Part shown: positions 1 through 8,504 of the stretch, piece by piece
How the letters are laid out: every line of letters begins with the position of its first letter
Position numbering within the stretch: the stretch's first letter is position 1
Source: Aminobacter anthyllidis
Lineage (GTDB): Bacteria > Pseudomonadota > Alphaproteobacteria > Rhizobiales > Rhizobiaceae
Assembly (NCBI RefSeq): GCF_018555685.1
Contig: NZ_JAFLWW010000011.1
Coordinates: 1 to 64,000, forward strand
DNA: 64,000 nucleotides
Direction: 5' to 3'
Translations under genes and position numbers: made by a program
The notes under the pieces: model-generated
What the model was told of the DNA's origin: nothing
What the model saw: only the letters and a program-made list of their open reading frames with translations
The model's database searches: none

Positions 1-22
1 CCGGCAGGTCTTTTCTTGACTT

Positions 23-147
23 GGGAACGACAGTCATGGCGAGGCGTTTTGGGTTTGGAGCGCACGGCAACGACCCGAACCGTCAGGCGCTCCAGCAGCG
101 AGGCCTGCCGAGGTCGCCCTCCGGCAGGCCTTCGCTTCGCGTTGGCA
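23..147. repeat. Dispersed palindromic repeat, copy A
   Basis: About 125 bp that recur, diverged, at 27093-27184 and 34483-34599. Shared blocks are the opening GGGAACGAC, a GCGAGGCGTTTT block, then CAGCAGCGAGGCCTGCCG and CCTCCGGCAGG-CTTCGC. The core 101-131 forms a hairpin with arms AGGCCTGCCG and CGGCAGGCCT. Bases 1-13 (CCGGCAGGTCTTT) look like the tail of a further copy cut by the window edge. It is a non-coding interspersed repeat as far as can be seen. Confidence 0.7.
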
Positions 148-169
148 ACCTTTTGAGCTGATTAGAGTT

Positions 170-252
170 TCAAGCACCGACATAGCGCAGGACGGCTTCC
201 ATTTCTTCGGCAAGCAGCAGTGATGGTGCAGCGCCACGCTTGCATTCGTAGC
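170..252 (-). pseudogene. Remnant of a short hypothetical gene (paralogue at 8782-9012)
   Basis: Minus-strand reading gives a stretch containing APSLLLAEEMEAVLRYVG before a stop. The same segment with APSLLLAEETDASMRYVG lies at 8782-9012. Neither copy has a convincing start here. The family is not recognised. Only the C-terminal part remains, next to the palindromic repeat. Confidence 0.4.
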
Positions 253-381
253 GGATCGACAGGAACTCGACACTGAGCAATCTAAGCCCCGTCGAGTTCG
301 AGGAAAAGCTATGCTAGCTTACCTTCCGAAAAACCCGGCAGCCGCGCCTAGCGAAGGCCACGCCGCCTTGGATGCGATCCT

Positions 382-681
382 CTATCGTGGAGTTGGTAAG
401 AGAGGTCTCCGGGCTTTTGGTTTAAACCGCAACGCCCAAATCCGGCGCTTTAAGGCCTGGTCGGTCGTATCCCCATCGCCGGCCGCGACCAAGTCGGCCT
501 GTGCCGCCACCCGATCAAATGGTTCATCCCAACTGCGCATACGGTATTGGGGGATGCGATCGATGGGAGGCAGCGTTTGGGTGATGGTGAATTGGACGGG
601 CGTGCCCGGCGATAATCCGGCCAGCGATTTATAACTGACTGCTTGGCCCACCGCGAAGACATGAGAAGGATCATTCGGCAT
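382..681 (-). CDS. Small conserved hypothetical protein
   Basis: Protein of 99 residues starting MPNDPSHVFAVGQAVSYKSL, function unknown. Its N-terminal half and the DNA just upstream of the start recur at 34303-34462, where the gene is cut short. That duplication, conserved at codon level, argues that this is a real gene. The VGQAVSYKSLAGLSPGTPV segment looks like a small beta-rich module, but no family is assigned. A GTG at 690 is an alternative start. Confidence 0.6.
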   Translation of the reverse strand: MPNDPSHVFAVGQAVSYKSLAGLSPGTPVQFTITQTLPPIDRIPQYRMRSWDEPFDRVAAQADLVAAGDGDTTDQALKRRIWALRFKPKARRPLLPTPR

Positions 682-969
682 TTCGTTCACAACCGGGTTG
701 TGATTATCATCGACCGCTTAAACGACGATCAAACCGCATCGTTCCAGGCTTTGACTTCACATTGCTTTAAGGCCGACTCCGTGGCGGCGCAGGACGCGCA
801 CCTCTAACCGGATCGCCTTGGCGTCTGATATTTGATCTGCTGGCATCGTTGAAACTCCCGACCCGTAAAGTCGAGAGTGGGGAGATTATTCCTCTGTAGG
901 GAAACCAACGAAATGGCCCCACAAGGGGCGCCAGCCGCGCTTAACCGATGGGTCCGCCTTCGCGGATAC

Positions 970-1254
970 TCAGGCCGCAGACTTCGCCTCGTGGAAAGGC
1001 TTGTGGCTACCATCTGTGAGCAATTCCAACAGCCGTGCCTCATTGGTTATGCCAGTGCCAAATAGACACACCAGCGCAGCAGCCTGTCGTTCCTTCTCTG
1101 TCTTAGTCGCAGACGGCGGCAAGCATTTGGCCAGGACCCGAGCCATCAAATCCAGATCGTGGGGATTAAAACAGCAAGCACCTAGGGGCATGCGAGGCCT
1201 CCCAAAGTCTCCGCAACGCGCTGCGAACTGACGACCAACCATTGCGCCGTTCAT
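970..1254 (-). CDS. Hypothetical protein
   Basis: Protein of 94 residues from an ATG at 1254; a TTG at 1299 would add 15. It contains the segment FNPHDLDLMARVLAKCLPP and a helix-rich, charged second half (KTEKERQAAALVCLF), like small rhizobial cytosolic proteins. No family recognised and no strong ribosome-binding site. The coding call rests on a plausible composition. Confidence 0.45.
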   Translation of the reverse strand: MNGAMVGRQFAARCGDFGRPRMPLGACCFNPHDLDLMARVLAKCLPPSATKTEKERQAAALVCLFGTGITNEARLLELLTDGSHKPFHEAKSAA

Positions 1255-1317
1255 ATCAACCGTCGAGTCATCCAGGGTTGCGACGAGTCGACGATTCAAC
1301 GAATGGCTGTAGGTGCT

Positions 1318-1365
1318 CCGAGGCGCGCCCGCGCTTACGAGGGGGGATTAAAGCGCGGGCGCTGG
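1318..1365. repeat. GC-rich intergenic palindrome (RIME-like), copy 1
   Basis: The arms GCGCCCGCGC-TT and AA-GCGCGGGCGC flank a G-rich loop, followed by TGGGCTCT and GGTTGCC. Related sequence occurs at 25828-25960 and 38303-38430. It resembles the intergenic mosaic palindromes known from rhizobial genomes; assignment to that named family is inference. Confidence 0.5.
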
Positions 1366-1404
1366 GCTCTCTCGGTTGCCGGGTGGGGGTTCTGTGACAA
1401 TCAA

Positions 1405-1689
1405 TCAAGCGTGGACAGATCGAGTATCACCGCTCTCCGGCGGCATCTCGCCATCCAGTACCAGGATGTCCTTCTTGCGAGCAAAGGCGGTGAAGACACC
1501 TCTGGCTGTCTCGGCGTCCACATCTCCAGACAATGCAGCTTTGCAGGCCCTAATCGCCGCTCGTTGCTCCGGGCTGTTTCCGCACCATTCCATCGCGAAC
1601 TGGTAAGCATCAACGACGGTATTGAGTTGGCGAGGAAAACCAAGGCCTACCCAAACACGGATGGGCTTTTCGAAAAATTGTGCGAGCAT
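1405..1689 (-). CDS. DUF982 domain protein
   Basis: Protein of 94 residues. The opening pattern (KPIRVWVGLGFPRQLNTV, then AMEWCGNSPEQRAAIRACKAAL) is that of the small rhizobial DUF982 family: a beta strand with a V-x-V motif, then helices around a conserved W and an R-A-ACxxAL helix. The ATG at 1689 is chosen because GGAGGG lies 8-9 bases upstream. It forms a tandem pair with the DUF982 gene at 1706-2008 on the same strand. Family function is unknown. Confidence 0.75.
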   Translation of the reverse strand: MLAQFFEKPIRVWVGLGFPRQLNTVVDAYQFAMEWCGNSPEQRAAIRACKAALSGDVDAETARGVFTAFARKKDILVLDGEMPPESGDTRSVHA

Positions 1690-1705
1690 CGCGCGAGCCC
1701 TCCGC

Positions 1706-2008
1706 TTATGTACCGAGACCACTGGCGCCAGCCTTTCCGTCTGTCATCCATGGCAGCGGAATGCTGATCTCTTCGAGAATGTTGGCCGATTGGGCGAAAC
1801 CGCAGAATGCCTGCCTTGCGGCGCGTAGCGGGTAATCGCTATCAATAGCTCGCTGACAAGCGCGAAGAGCCGTCTCGTAAATCGTGCCGCGCCGGTTCTT
1901 GGGCCATTCGTAGAGAAATTCGAGGGCGTCCTCCAGGCAGGCTATTTCCTCGATTAAGCTGTTTCCGGACCTCACGAAAACAGGGCTGTCGAACATCCGA
2001 TCGCTCAT
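1706..2008 (-). CDS. DUF982 domain protein
   Basis: Protein of 100 residues with the DUF982 layout: PVFVRSGNSLIEEIACLEDA, a W at the end of the first helix (FLYEWPKNRRG), then ETALRACQRAIDSDYPLRAA. GGAGG sits just upstream of the ATG at 2008. It lies directly upstream of the second DUF982 gene (17 bp gap), so the two probably form an operon. Paralogous pairs of this family are common in rhizobial accessory DNA; function is unknown. Confidence 0.75.
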   Translation of the reverse strand: MSDRMFDSPVFVRSGNSLIEEIACLEDALEFLYEWPKNRRGTIYETALRACQRAIDSDYPLRAARQAFCGFAQSANILEEISIPLPWMTDGKAGASGLGT

Positions 2009-2181
2009 CAGATCCTCCAAGTCGAACGAAAGTTTGCGTTTTGAATAGGCCGATGCCGACAGCGGCAGCGACCCGCAATTGATATGTGTCGGCAAATTTC
2101 CCGATTCAAGATCAGCTTGATGAAAATTCACCACGCAAGGTAGGGTACTTCATGAGAAACGATCGCGCGTGGAACGATCAG

Positions 2182-2394
2182 TTAGTCGTGCTCGGACTGC
2201 TGCAGACCAGAAGAGTAAATCCGATTGAGAACCTCGCACGCAGCCCTTGCTCGCCTCATCGGGCGGTCAACCAGGAGCTGACCACCCAGCGACGCGGGTT
2301 TCCGCTGCAGATGGTCTTGAACCATCCACCTGCCATCTTGCTGCTGCAGATACACAAACCGTTGGGTGCTCAGTTCGTCGTGGTCAATTGCCAT
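2182..2394 (-). CDS. Small hypothetical protein
   Basis: Protein of 70 residues (MAIDHDELSTQRFVYLQQQ...). Its ATG lies inside the end of the upstream gene (2384-2635), an 11-base overlap that suggests translational coupling. No domain recognised; the charged, helix-rich C-terminus (RPMRRARAACEVLNRIYSS) looks like a real cytosolic protein. Confidence 0.55.
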   Translation of the reverse strand: MAIDHDELSTQRFVYLQQQDGRWMVQDHLQRKPASLGGQLLVDRPMRRARAACEVLNRIYSSGLQQSEHD

Positions 2395-2635
2395 GGGTCT
2401 TGCTGTCTTTTGTCCGCAGATGCTCGTGAAGAGTGGTCATCTCCTCCCATCCAAGCTGCAATCCGGACCGCGTGACGATTTTAGCCGAAGGGCGCTGCCT
2501 GCTTAGCGGAACGTTTGCTGCGTGCCGCAGGGCTTGTGACAGGTGATCGAACGCCATCCCGCGAGGTAGCTCGCCCTCGTCGCCTTCAAAGAAGGTGGCA
2601 GGCTCGTGTAGATCGAGAGACTTGAAGTCTTTCAT
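2384..2635 (-). CDS. Small hypothetical protein
   Basis: Protein of 83 residues (MKDFKSLDLHEPATFFEGDE...). It overlaps the start of the 2182-2394 gene by 11 bases, so they are probably one operon. The composition is acidic at the N-terminus and basic in the middle, with no membrane segment. Upstream in-frame codons extend to 2752, but the ATG at 2635 gives a more natural N-terminus. Family not recognised. Confidence 0.55.
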   Translation of the reverse strand: MKDFKSLDLHEPATFFEGDEGELPRGMAFDHLSQALRHAANVPLSRQRPSAKIVTRSGLQLGWEEMTTLHEHLRTKDSKTHGN

Positions 2636-2771
2636 CGCACTGACGCACCCCAAGCACGTGCGCGTTCGCCACATGCTCGCAACAACGCGCGACCCAGCAA
2701 TTCGATCCAACCGGTAACCGCGACGACGCTGGCCGACCGATCGACCGCTCAAACCGGCGAGAGGAACTTAT

Positions 2772-3140
2772 ATGGCTCGACTATCCGAAATGACGCAGGA
2801 GATATGCGATGCGATCTGTGAAGTTATTGCAGACGGGCAAAGCCACCGCTCGATCTGCACCGATGACGCATGCCAAACAAGTCGACAGTGTTCCGGTAGC
2901 TTGCTGCCGACGAGGCGTTTCGCGACCAGTAGGCGCACGCACGCGAGGCTCAGGCCGACGCCCTGTTTGACGACCTCCTCGACATCGCGGACGACGGCGC
3001 GAACGACTTCATGACCAAGAAGAATGCCGACGGCACGGATACGAGGCTTTGATCGCACAGCATATTCCAGCGATCCAAGCTTCGCGTTGATGCCCGCAAG
3101 TGGATGTCCGCTGGATGCGCCATGGCGATTGGGACATCGT
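2772..3140 (+). pseudogene. Phage terminase small subunit, decayed
   Basis: The first 32 codons read MARLSEMTQEICDAICEVIA..., typical of small terminase subunits. After a frameshift near 2868 the reading continues as PNKSTVFR, DEAFRDQ, HAREAQADALFDDLLDIADD and QRSKLRVDARKWM. At least three in-frame stops interrupt it (TAG near 2895 and 2928, TGA near 3050). The order and motifs match the family, so this is a prophage relic. AGAGG precedes the ATG at 2772. Confidence 0.75.
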
Positions 3141-3149
3141 AGAGGGAGC

Positions 3150-3341
3150 CTATTCGATAACTTCCGGCGTGAGGGGCTTGTCATCAAGCCCTTCACGATC
3201 CCGGCGCACTGGGTTCGGTTCAAGAGCTGGCGACTGGGGCGGTGCAAGCCTTTCGCATTCGGCTGGTTCGCCGTTGTATCGGATGACACCGGGGCGGAGA
3301 TCCCGCGCGGAGCGCTGGTGATGTATCGCGAATGGTTTTGA
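3150..3341 (+). pseudogene. Phage terminase large subunit fragment
   Basis: The reading contains VIKPFTIPAHWVRFKSW, PFAFGWFAVVSDD and IPRGALVMYREWF. This is the layout of the middle of phage/prophage terminase large subunits (H-W...S-x-DWG...PF..GW...YREWY). It directly follows the broken small-subunit gene, the normal order. Start and end are both missing, and stops follow immediately after YREWF. Confidence 0.65.
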
Positions 3342-3509
3342 TGGTGAAGACAAACGCTCTGGGCATGTTCATCCGTGATAGCTGCCGCATTGGAGCCGGC
3401 TGCAACTGCCGATGAAAGAACGATGACAGATCGCGAATGCGCCGATAGCCATTGCGGCAATGGAGAAAAGCAAGGGGTTCATTAGCGTTCGCCGACCTAC
3501 ACCCAATCA

Positions 3510-3540
3510 GCCCCGTCACCCTCAAGGTGGGGGGCTTCTT
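3510..3540 (+). terminator. Hairpin, likely rho-independent terminator
   Basis: Stem GCCCC-gt-CACC / GGTG-gg-GGGGC with a 5-base loop, followed by TTCTTTG on the plus strand. It lies between the terminase relic (plus) and the 3' end of the MucR-like gene (minus). The sequence before it (ACCCAATC) is shared with the hairpin at 8326-8351. Confidence 0.5.
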
Positions 3541-3553
3541 TGAGCTTTGTCGA

Positions 3554-4000
3554 TCATAACGTAGCTTTGCGAGGCGACCGCTTTACCGGTTTCGCAACCG
3601 TTCCTGGCTTGCGACCGAGTCCAAGCTTCTTAGCCAAGTCAGAGCGCCTTGCCGAATAGCTTGGGGCTACCATCGGATAGTCGACAGGCAGCGACCACTT
3701 TTTTCGAGACTCTTCAGGCGTCAGTCCTAAAATGCCGAGGTGCCGCTTCAGGGCCTTGTACTGCTTTCCGTCCTCAAGGCTGATGATGTAATCGGGTGTG
3801 ACGGTCTTCTTGATCGGCATACGAGGTGTCAGCGGTTCTTCCACCACACTGGTTGAAAAGCCGAGCTTGGCGATGCTGGCATGGATCTGAGCAATCAATC
3901 CCGGAAGGTCTGCCACAGGTACCGGATTGTTCGAAACATAGGCCGTCACAATGTCGGCGGTGAGTTCGATGAGATGATCCGTCGGCTTTGGCTCGGTCAT
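3554..4000 (-). CDS. MucR/Ros family transcriptional regulator, zinc ligands lost
   Basis: Protein of 148 residues. The N-terminal LIELTADIVTAYVSNNPV is the MucR oligomerisation part. The C-terminal half follows the Ros zinc-finger region: TPDYIISLEDGKQYKALKRH, then KKWSLPVDYPMVAPSY and KKLGLGRKPG. In zinc-binding Ros/MucR the first ligand is Cys in the CLEDG position and the last is His in the THYN position. Here they are Ser and no His (KRHLGILG), so classical Zn(II) coordination should be absent. Mesorhizobium Ros homologues lacking zinc are known to fold and bind AT-rich DNA. ATG at 4000 fits the family N-terminus. Confidence 0.85.
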   Translation of the reverse strand: MTEPKPTDHLIELTADIVTAYVSNNPVPVADLPGLIAQIHASIAKLGFSTSVVEEPLTPRMPIKKTVTPDYIISLEDGKQYKALKRHLGILGLTPEESRKKWSLPVDYPMVAPSYSARRSDLAKKLGLGRKPGTVAKPVKRSPRKATL

Positions 4001-4037
4001 ACAGGTTTCTCCACTTTCAACACTAGCGGATCGTATT

Positions 4038-4345
4038 CGCTTGGCCCGCCTGTCGAGGCTCGGGTATCGCGATGCGGTAGAGAAGCTGGCGGAGCGCTTC
4101 CATATCAGCGAACAACTGTTCCGAAGGCTCAACCCTAGCATCGGCCTCAGCAAGGCCGGCACGAAGCTGCTCGTGCCCGATATTGGCGGGGCGATCCTCC
4201 CGCCGCCATTGCCGCGATTGAGGTCGACAAGGGGGCTCGCGTGGTCCGCGTGCTCGATCCTTCCGGTAAAGCGCTTGCAGTCTACCCTGCCTCGATCGGC
4301 AGCGACGATGACGGTTAAATAGCCGAGCGGCGTCGGCGCCTGATG
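4038..4345 (+). pseudogene. L,D-transpeptidase (ErfK/YbiS type) fragment
   Basis: One frame gives DAVEKLAERFHISEQLFRRL and AGTKLLVPDIG, matching the LysM-like region before the catalytic domain. A shifted frame then gives AAIEVDKGARVVRVLD and KALAVYPASIGSDDD, matching the start of the YkuD fold. PSGVG follows in a third frame. The catalytic His/Cys region is missing, so it is a non-functional relic. Confidence 0.65.
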
Positions 4346-4640
4346 GCAACCTCAATTGGTCGCATTTTAGGACCTGTGACGAAGCGGCCGACGTCTATGA
4401 GGTTCAAATGACTATCAATTGGCTACTGGCATGTCATTACAACCGACAGCCGACTGTTGTGCCTGAATTCTTCAGCGCCAGCGCGTCATGGCGCCAATCC
4501 AATGTTCGAACGTAGCGGTGCTGATGGGAGCCTTGCTCAAATGACCTGGTGCTGCTCGGGCCTCGGGAGGAACCAGCGGAAAGCCTTATTGACAAGTGCC
4601 CTACGGAGCGCGGGCGGAGGAGCCCTCAAAGTTGCTAGGC
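4346..4640. other. Intergenic, nothing recognised
   Basis: Stretch between the transpeptidase relic and the 3' end of the histidine kinase. Short open frames only; no hairpin, RNA gene or repeat recognised. Confidence 0.4.
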
Positions 4641-6434
4641 TTAGTGGGCGAAAGACCCTTCCACCTCCGCCAACGGTGCCTGCAAGCTCCAGGTGATCCC
4701 ATGCGAGCCGTGCTTGAGATCTCCTTTTCCGCCGACTGCTGCAGGCGCAACCCGCTTCAGCACCACGGTTCCAAAGCCGCCTTGTGCTATGGTCTGAACT
4801 TGCGGCCCGTCTGTTTCGTCCCAGGTCATGTGAAATAGCTTGGAGGCACCAGAGCCGGTGATGTTCCATCTGACGGAAATCTGGCCCTCGTCACCGGAAA
4901 GCACCCCGTATTTCGCCGAGTTTGTCGCGAGTTCGTGGAATGCAATCCCGAGATACTGGACCGCGTTGGGGCTGAGGACGACCGATGGTCCGGACATTGA
5001 AATTCGCTCTTCGTTGCCGAATGGTTTGGCCTGTGCCAATAGGAGTTCGAAAATCGTGGCGCCTTTCCAGTCTTCGGAGACGAGCAGGTCGTGCGAGCGC
5101 GACAAAGCCATGATCCGCTCGCGAAGCTGTCGTTCAAACTCGGCTGGAGTTTCCGCCCGCTTGTTTGTCTCGCGGATCATCGAAATGATGACGGCGTACT
5201 GGTTTTTGACGCGATGGTTGACCTCGCGCATCAGCAAGCGAATCCGATGCTCGTTTTCCCTTGCCGAGGTGATATCCCGGGCAATTTTCGATGCGCCGAT
5301 GATCTGTCCAGCTGCGTTGCGCACAGGTGAGACTGTAAGCGAAACAGGAACCAGGCTGCCGTCCTTGCGCTGACGAATTGTTTGGTATGTTTCCACCCGC
5401 TCGCCGCGGCGAATGCGGTCGAGGATGCGAGGTTCCTCGTCCTGGTGATCATCTGGGATGAGCATGGTAACCGGCCTGCCTATCGCCTCGTCGGCGGTGT
5501 AGCCGAATAGCCGTTCCGCGCCATGGTTCCAACTCTTGATGAGGGCGTTGAGGTCTTTGCTGACGATTGCGTCGAACGAGGACTCCACAATTGCTGACAG
5601 ATGCTGGTTAGCCTCTTCGGCTCGTTGCCGGTCGGTCAAGTCCAGTAGCATGTTGACGGCACCAATCAGATTGCCGTCGTCATCCCGTATCGGCGTGGGA
5701 TAGGGCAGGAACGGAAAGAAGGATCCGTCCGGACGCTGGGCTATGGCTTCCTGGTTGCGAACCGGCCGGTTTTCCCTAAGCGCGATCGCCATCGGGCACT
5801 CGTCATGCGGCAATTCCTTGCCGTCGGGAGTGAACAACTTGAACGTCACGCACCATTTGTCCTTTCCGATCTCCGGCTCCCTACCTGCAAGCTCGGCGGC
5901 GGCGCGGTTATAGTAAGTGATCGTCCCGGCCCGATCGGTCGTGTATATGGCTACCGGAAGGCCGTCGAGAATCTGGTGATAGGTATTGTCTTGCTGCCTT
6001 AGCTCCGTGCGTGTTCGTTCCAAGTCGGTCACGTCAATCGTGAAGCATCTGGTGTTGATAAGCTTGCCATCCTGAAGATGGGCGCTCGACGTGATCTCGA
6101 CATGCTTGATTGATCCGTCGTGGGCTCTCATACGGGCCGGATATCTCGTGATCCGCTCGCCACGCGCGAGCCGTTCCAAGATGTCGTCGATCACGGCCCT
6201 GTCAGGATAGAATTCGGCAAGGTGCCGGCCCACGTAGTCCTCAGCTGGATAGCCCAGAAGCTCAAGCTCAGCCCTATTGGCATGCAAAATCACTCCATCT
6301 GCGTTCACCAGATGGAGTGCGACCGCCCCGTTCTCGAAAAAATCCTGATAATCGAAGTCCCGACCATCTTCACCGGACATTTCCGGTGCCTTAGAGGCGA
6401 TGGCGCTCGCCTGCGGTCCTTCATTCCGATTCAT
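4641..6434 (-). CDS. HWE-family sensor histidine kinase with three PAS domains
   Basis: Cytosolic sensor kinase of 597 residues with no membrane segments. Three PAS domains lie at about 27-140, 150-270 and 278-395, the last two with PAC-type ends (GNLIGAVNMLLDLTDRQRAE; IIGASKIARDIT). The kinase core starts at the phospho-acceptor helix (LLMREVNHRVKNQYAVI, His near residue 406). The N-box is AFHELATNSAKYGVLS and the WDE(TDGP) motif follows, which together with the acceptor His define the HWE family. A conventional H-box and F-box are absent. It is divergent from a single-domain response regulator at 6614, across about 180 bp, and may pair with it. Light or redox sensing is possible, but no LOV-type NCRFL motif is seen. 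Confidence 0.9.
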   Translation of the reverse strand: MNRNEGPQASAIASKAPEMSGEDGRDFDYQDFFENGAVALHLVNADGVILHANRAELELLGYPAEDYVGRHLAEFYPDRAVIDDILERLARGERITRYPARMRAHDGSIKHVEITSSAHLQDGKLINTRCFTIDVTDLERTRTELRQQDNTYHQILDGLPVAIYTTDRAGTITYYNRAAAELAGREPEIGKDKWCVTFKLFTPDGKELPHDECPMAIALRENRPVRNQEAIAQRPDGSFFPFLPYPTPIRDDDGNLIGAVNMLLDLTDRQRAEEANQHLSAIVESSFDAIVSKDLNALIKSWNHGAERLFGYTADEAIGRPVTMLIPDDHQDEEPRILDRIRRGERVETYQTIRQRKDGSLVPVSLTVSPVRNAAGQIIGASKIARDITSARENEHRIRLLMREVNHRVKNQYAVIISMIRETNKRAETPAEFERQLRERIMALSRSHDLLVSEDWKGATIFELLLAQAKPFGNEERISMSGPSVVLSPNAVQYLGIAFHELATNSAKYGVLSGDEGQISVRWNITGSGASKLFHMTWDETDGPQVQTIAQGGFGTVVLKRVAPAAVGGKGDLKHGSHGITWSLQAPLAEVEGSFAH

Positions 6435-6613
6435 TCCGTTCCTGCCTCACTTGAACGGCCCAAACGCGTTTTGTCACAATTTGTTCCGCTCGCCGGTCCT
6501 GAGGGCGCAAGGGTACTCTTCTCGGTCACACCCTCGCCGTTCATGCGATTGATCCCCTGAAGGAGCACTGGTTCGACTCGTCTTTTTGCTACAGACGTGC
6601 AACGCTACTCTTC

Positions 6614-6979
6614 ATGGAAAGACCTTTGGTCTTAGTAGTGGAAGACGAAGCCTTGATCGCCTGGGACATGGAGTGCGCGCTTTCCGAGGCCGGCGTGCGA
6701 TTGGCGACCTCTTGTTCCGAGGCGAACCGGTTCCTTGAGAACCACACGCCCGCAGCCGCAGTCCTGGACGTGAGGCTGTCAGACGGCGACTGCTATGAGG
6801 CGGCGAAAACGCTAGCTGACAGGCGCGTGCCTTTCGTAGTCTATACGGGCTTGGGCGTCGAGGGCAGCCATGAAGCGTTCTCACTTGGCGTCACAATCTT
6901 AAAGCCAACCGAGCCGGCAGAGGTGGCGCGGCTTCTCAAGGCGATGACCGCCGGCCTGCATCAGCGGATGGCGGGGTAA
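6614..6979 (+). CDS. Single-domain response regulator
   Basis: Protein of 121 residues consisting only of a receiver domain. It has the acidic pocket VVEDE, the phospho-acceptor Asp in AAAVLDVRLSDGD (about residue 52), the switch Thr in FVVYTG and the conserved Lys in ILKPTEP. No output domain, so it probably acts by protein contact or as a phosphate sink. It sits head to head with the HWE kinase, and many HWE kinases pair with such regulators. Confidence 0.9.
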   Translation: MERPLVLVVEDEALIAWDMECALSEAGVRLATSCSEANRFLENHTPAAAVLDVRLSDGDCYEAAKTLADRRVPFVVYTGLGVEGSHEAFSLGVTILKPTEPAEVARLLKAMTAGLHQRMAG

Positions 6980-7287
6980 TTGTAACTGTTTCAGTCCAGC
7001 TTGCGGTGATAGTCGCTTAGGGGGTGATCGCCTTCGCCAGCGCGGTGATCGGGGACACGTGCTTGGAGCGCTACCTGCCTAACCGCCCCCTTCCGCTTCG
7101 CGGGCCACAACCCTTTGACGTCTCAGCCATCGGGCCCCTATATCAAACTCGGCAATCCAGGCGATTGCCCCAGCCTTGGCCCCCTACCGGTGTCGGCACA
7201 CATGGCGACTAAGCGTCCTGTCTTGGCCATTCGCCCCACGAGTTCGCGATCCTGAAAGCTGCCGGTCCGCTGCGTAGACACCATGTC
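6980..7287. other. Intergenic, nothing recognised
   Basis: No gene, RNA or clear hairpin recognised. The short open frames lack ribosome-binding sites and family features. Confidence 0.35.
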
Positions 7288-7632
7288 TCAGAATGGGTGG
7301 AAAGGCGACTGTCGGGGCAAATATCGGTCGACGTGATCTTTCCAAAGCGCAGGCTTGAACATCAACGCGTGGCCCATGGGCGCTGCTACGAAGTTTCCCT
7401 GCCCGCCAGCCGACAGGAATCGTTCAAAATTTCCTCTGCAGTGACCTATCTGGTAGTACTGATCGTGGCTGCCATGCGGCCGAAGGGTCCAAATTTCGGT
7501 AGCTGCGCCACGCTCGAGGAGGGTTGGATTGACAAATTCGTGGCTCGGGCAAGCCCTCCCCAGCCAACCGCAGTTGAAGTTAATGGAGCCGCGGAACGTG
7601 TTTGGCCTCATCCCGGTATAAGCTATGGCCAA
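7288..7632 (-). CDS. Uncertain open frame downstream of truncated porin gene
   Basis: Reading of 114 codons with a Gly/Trp/His-rich composition (NFNCGWLGRACPSHEFVN; EIWTLRPHGSHDQYYQIG). The W..R-HG....YYQIG pattern recalls beta-trefoil lectin repeats, but only one unit is seen, so no family is claimed. The beginning overlaps the tail of the truncated Omp31-like gene by 10 bases. It could be a relic joined here by recombination. Confidence 0.25.
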   Translation of the reverse strand: MAIAYTGMRPNTFRGSINFNCGWLGRACPSHEFVNPTLLERGAATEIWTLRPHGSHDQYYQIGHCRGNFERFLSAGGQGNFVAAPMGHALMFKPALWKDHVDRYLPRQSPFHPF

Positions 7633-7997
7633 TATTCCACCCCTTCACCATATACTCCTTCTGATTTCCCCCTTCCTCGACGTTGTGGGGGGGACAGAGC
7701 CATCCATCCCCGCTCCACGAAGTAACTTGCCACAATCGCGGGAGCCGTGCGGGGGATGTACCCCGCATAGATGCCGCCAAAAGCGCCATTGGGATCATAG
7801 TCGGTCGACTCATCATCGCCATTGGAGTACGGGGCGCCGCCCCAAGCATAACCGGCCTGAAGACCGACATAGCCACCGGTCCAAACAAGATCAGCAGGGG
7901 CTGCTTCCGGTACGGGTTCGTATACAACAGCATCCGCTGCAAGGACGCTGCCTGCCACAGCAAAAAAGAATTTCGAAGCGAGAAGAATCGTCTTCAT
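7623..7997 (-). pseudogene. Omp25/Omp31-like outer membrane protein, truncated
   Basis: Begins with a signal peptide (MKTILLASKFFFAVAGSVLA) and the family's first strand motif (LVWTGGYVGLQAGYAWGG), then reads to FGGIYAGYI. After about 80 residues the similarity stops abruptly and the frame runs into an unrelated Arg/Gly tail. The family is normally 200-240 residues and ends in Phe, so most of the beta barrel is gone. Start ATG at 7997 is fixed by the signal peptide. Related copies lie at 17425-18103 (frameshifted) and 38793-39488 (intact). Confidence 0.75.
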
Positions 7998-8325
7998 TGT
8001 ATGCTGTGCCCTCAAAGATGCTGCGAACGCCCGCTGCAGTGTTGTCGAGCCTCCGGTGTTGCATTGTCTGTCGTCAGCGTCTTGGGCTGAGCCGCACTTG
8101 AATTGTCGTGGAAAGCACTGCGGCACTTTCTTGGTGAGTGTGGCCGTTCGACTCAGTTAGGACAGCTGCAACGCGCGCAAAGCTAACGCTCTTGTTCCAC
8201 CGTCTTTCGTCGAGTTAGCGCCAGGCGGCTGCCAGCGCCGTGGCGGGTTCACTGGCTGTTAACCCCGCCAAGCCACCATGGCAGAAGCGGCCATGTATGC
8301 TGTACCGCTGACTAACCACCCAATC

Positions 8326-8351
8326 GCCCCGTTGCCATTAGGCAACGGGGC
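8326..8351 (+). terminator. Strong hairpin, terminator-like
   Basis: Perfect 11-bp stem GCCCCGTTGCC / GGCAACGGGGC with loop ATTA, followed by TCTTTGTTGTTG. No plus-strand protein gene lies upstream within 1 kb, so it ends an unseen transcript or is a relic. Confidence 0.65.
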
Positions 8352-8504
8352 TCTTTGTTGTTGAGCGGTCACGGGCCTCGGAGGCGGCGTAGCTTCACCC
8401 ATAGTTAACCTTGCCCTGAAATCCCCATGGACGCGGCTCAATCACGACAAATGGGGCAAGTACCGACGGAAGGGAGCTAGGCCCAAGCACACAGGAATCA
8501 CCCA

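Noticed and set aside
2768-3460. Minus-strand open frame of 230 codons
   Set aside because: It is antisense to clearly recognisable terminase relics and has a Ser/Arg-rich shadow composition with no family features.
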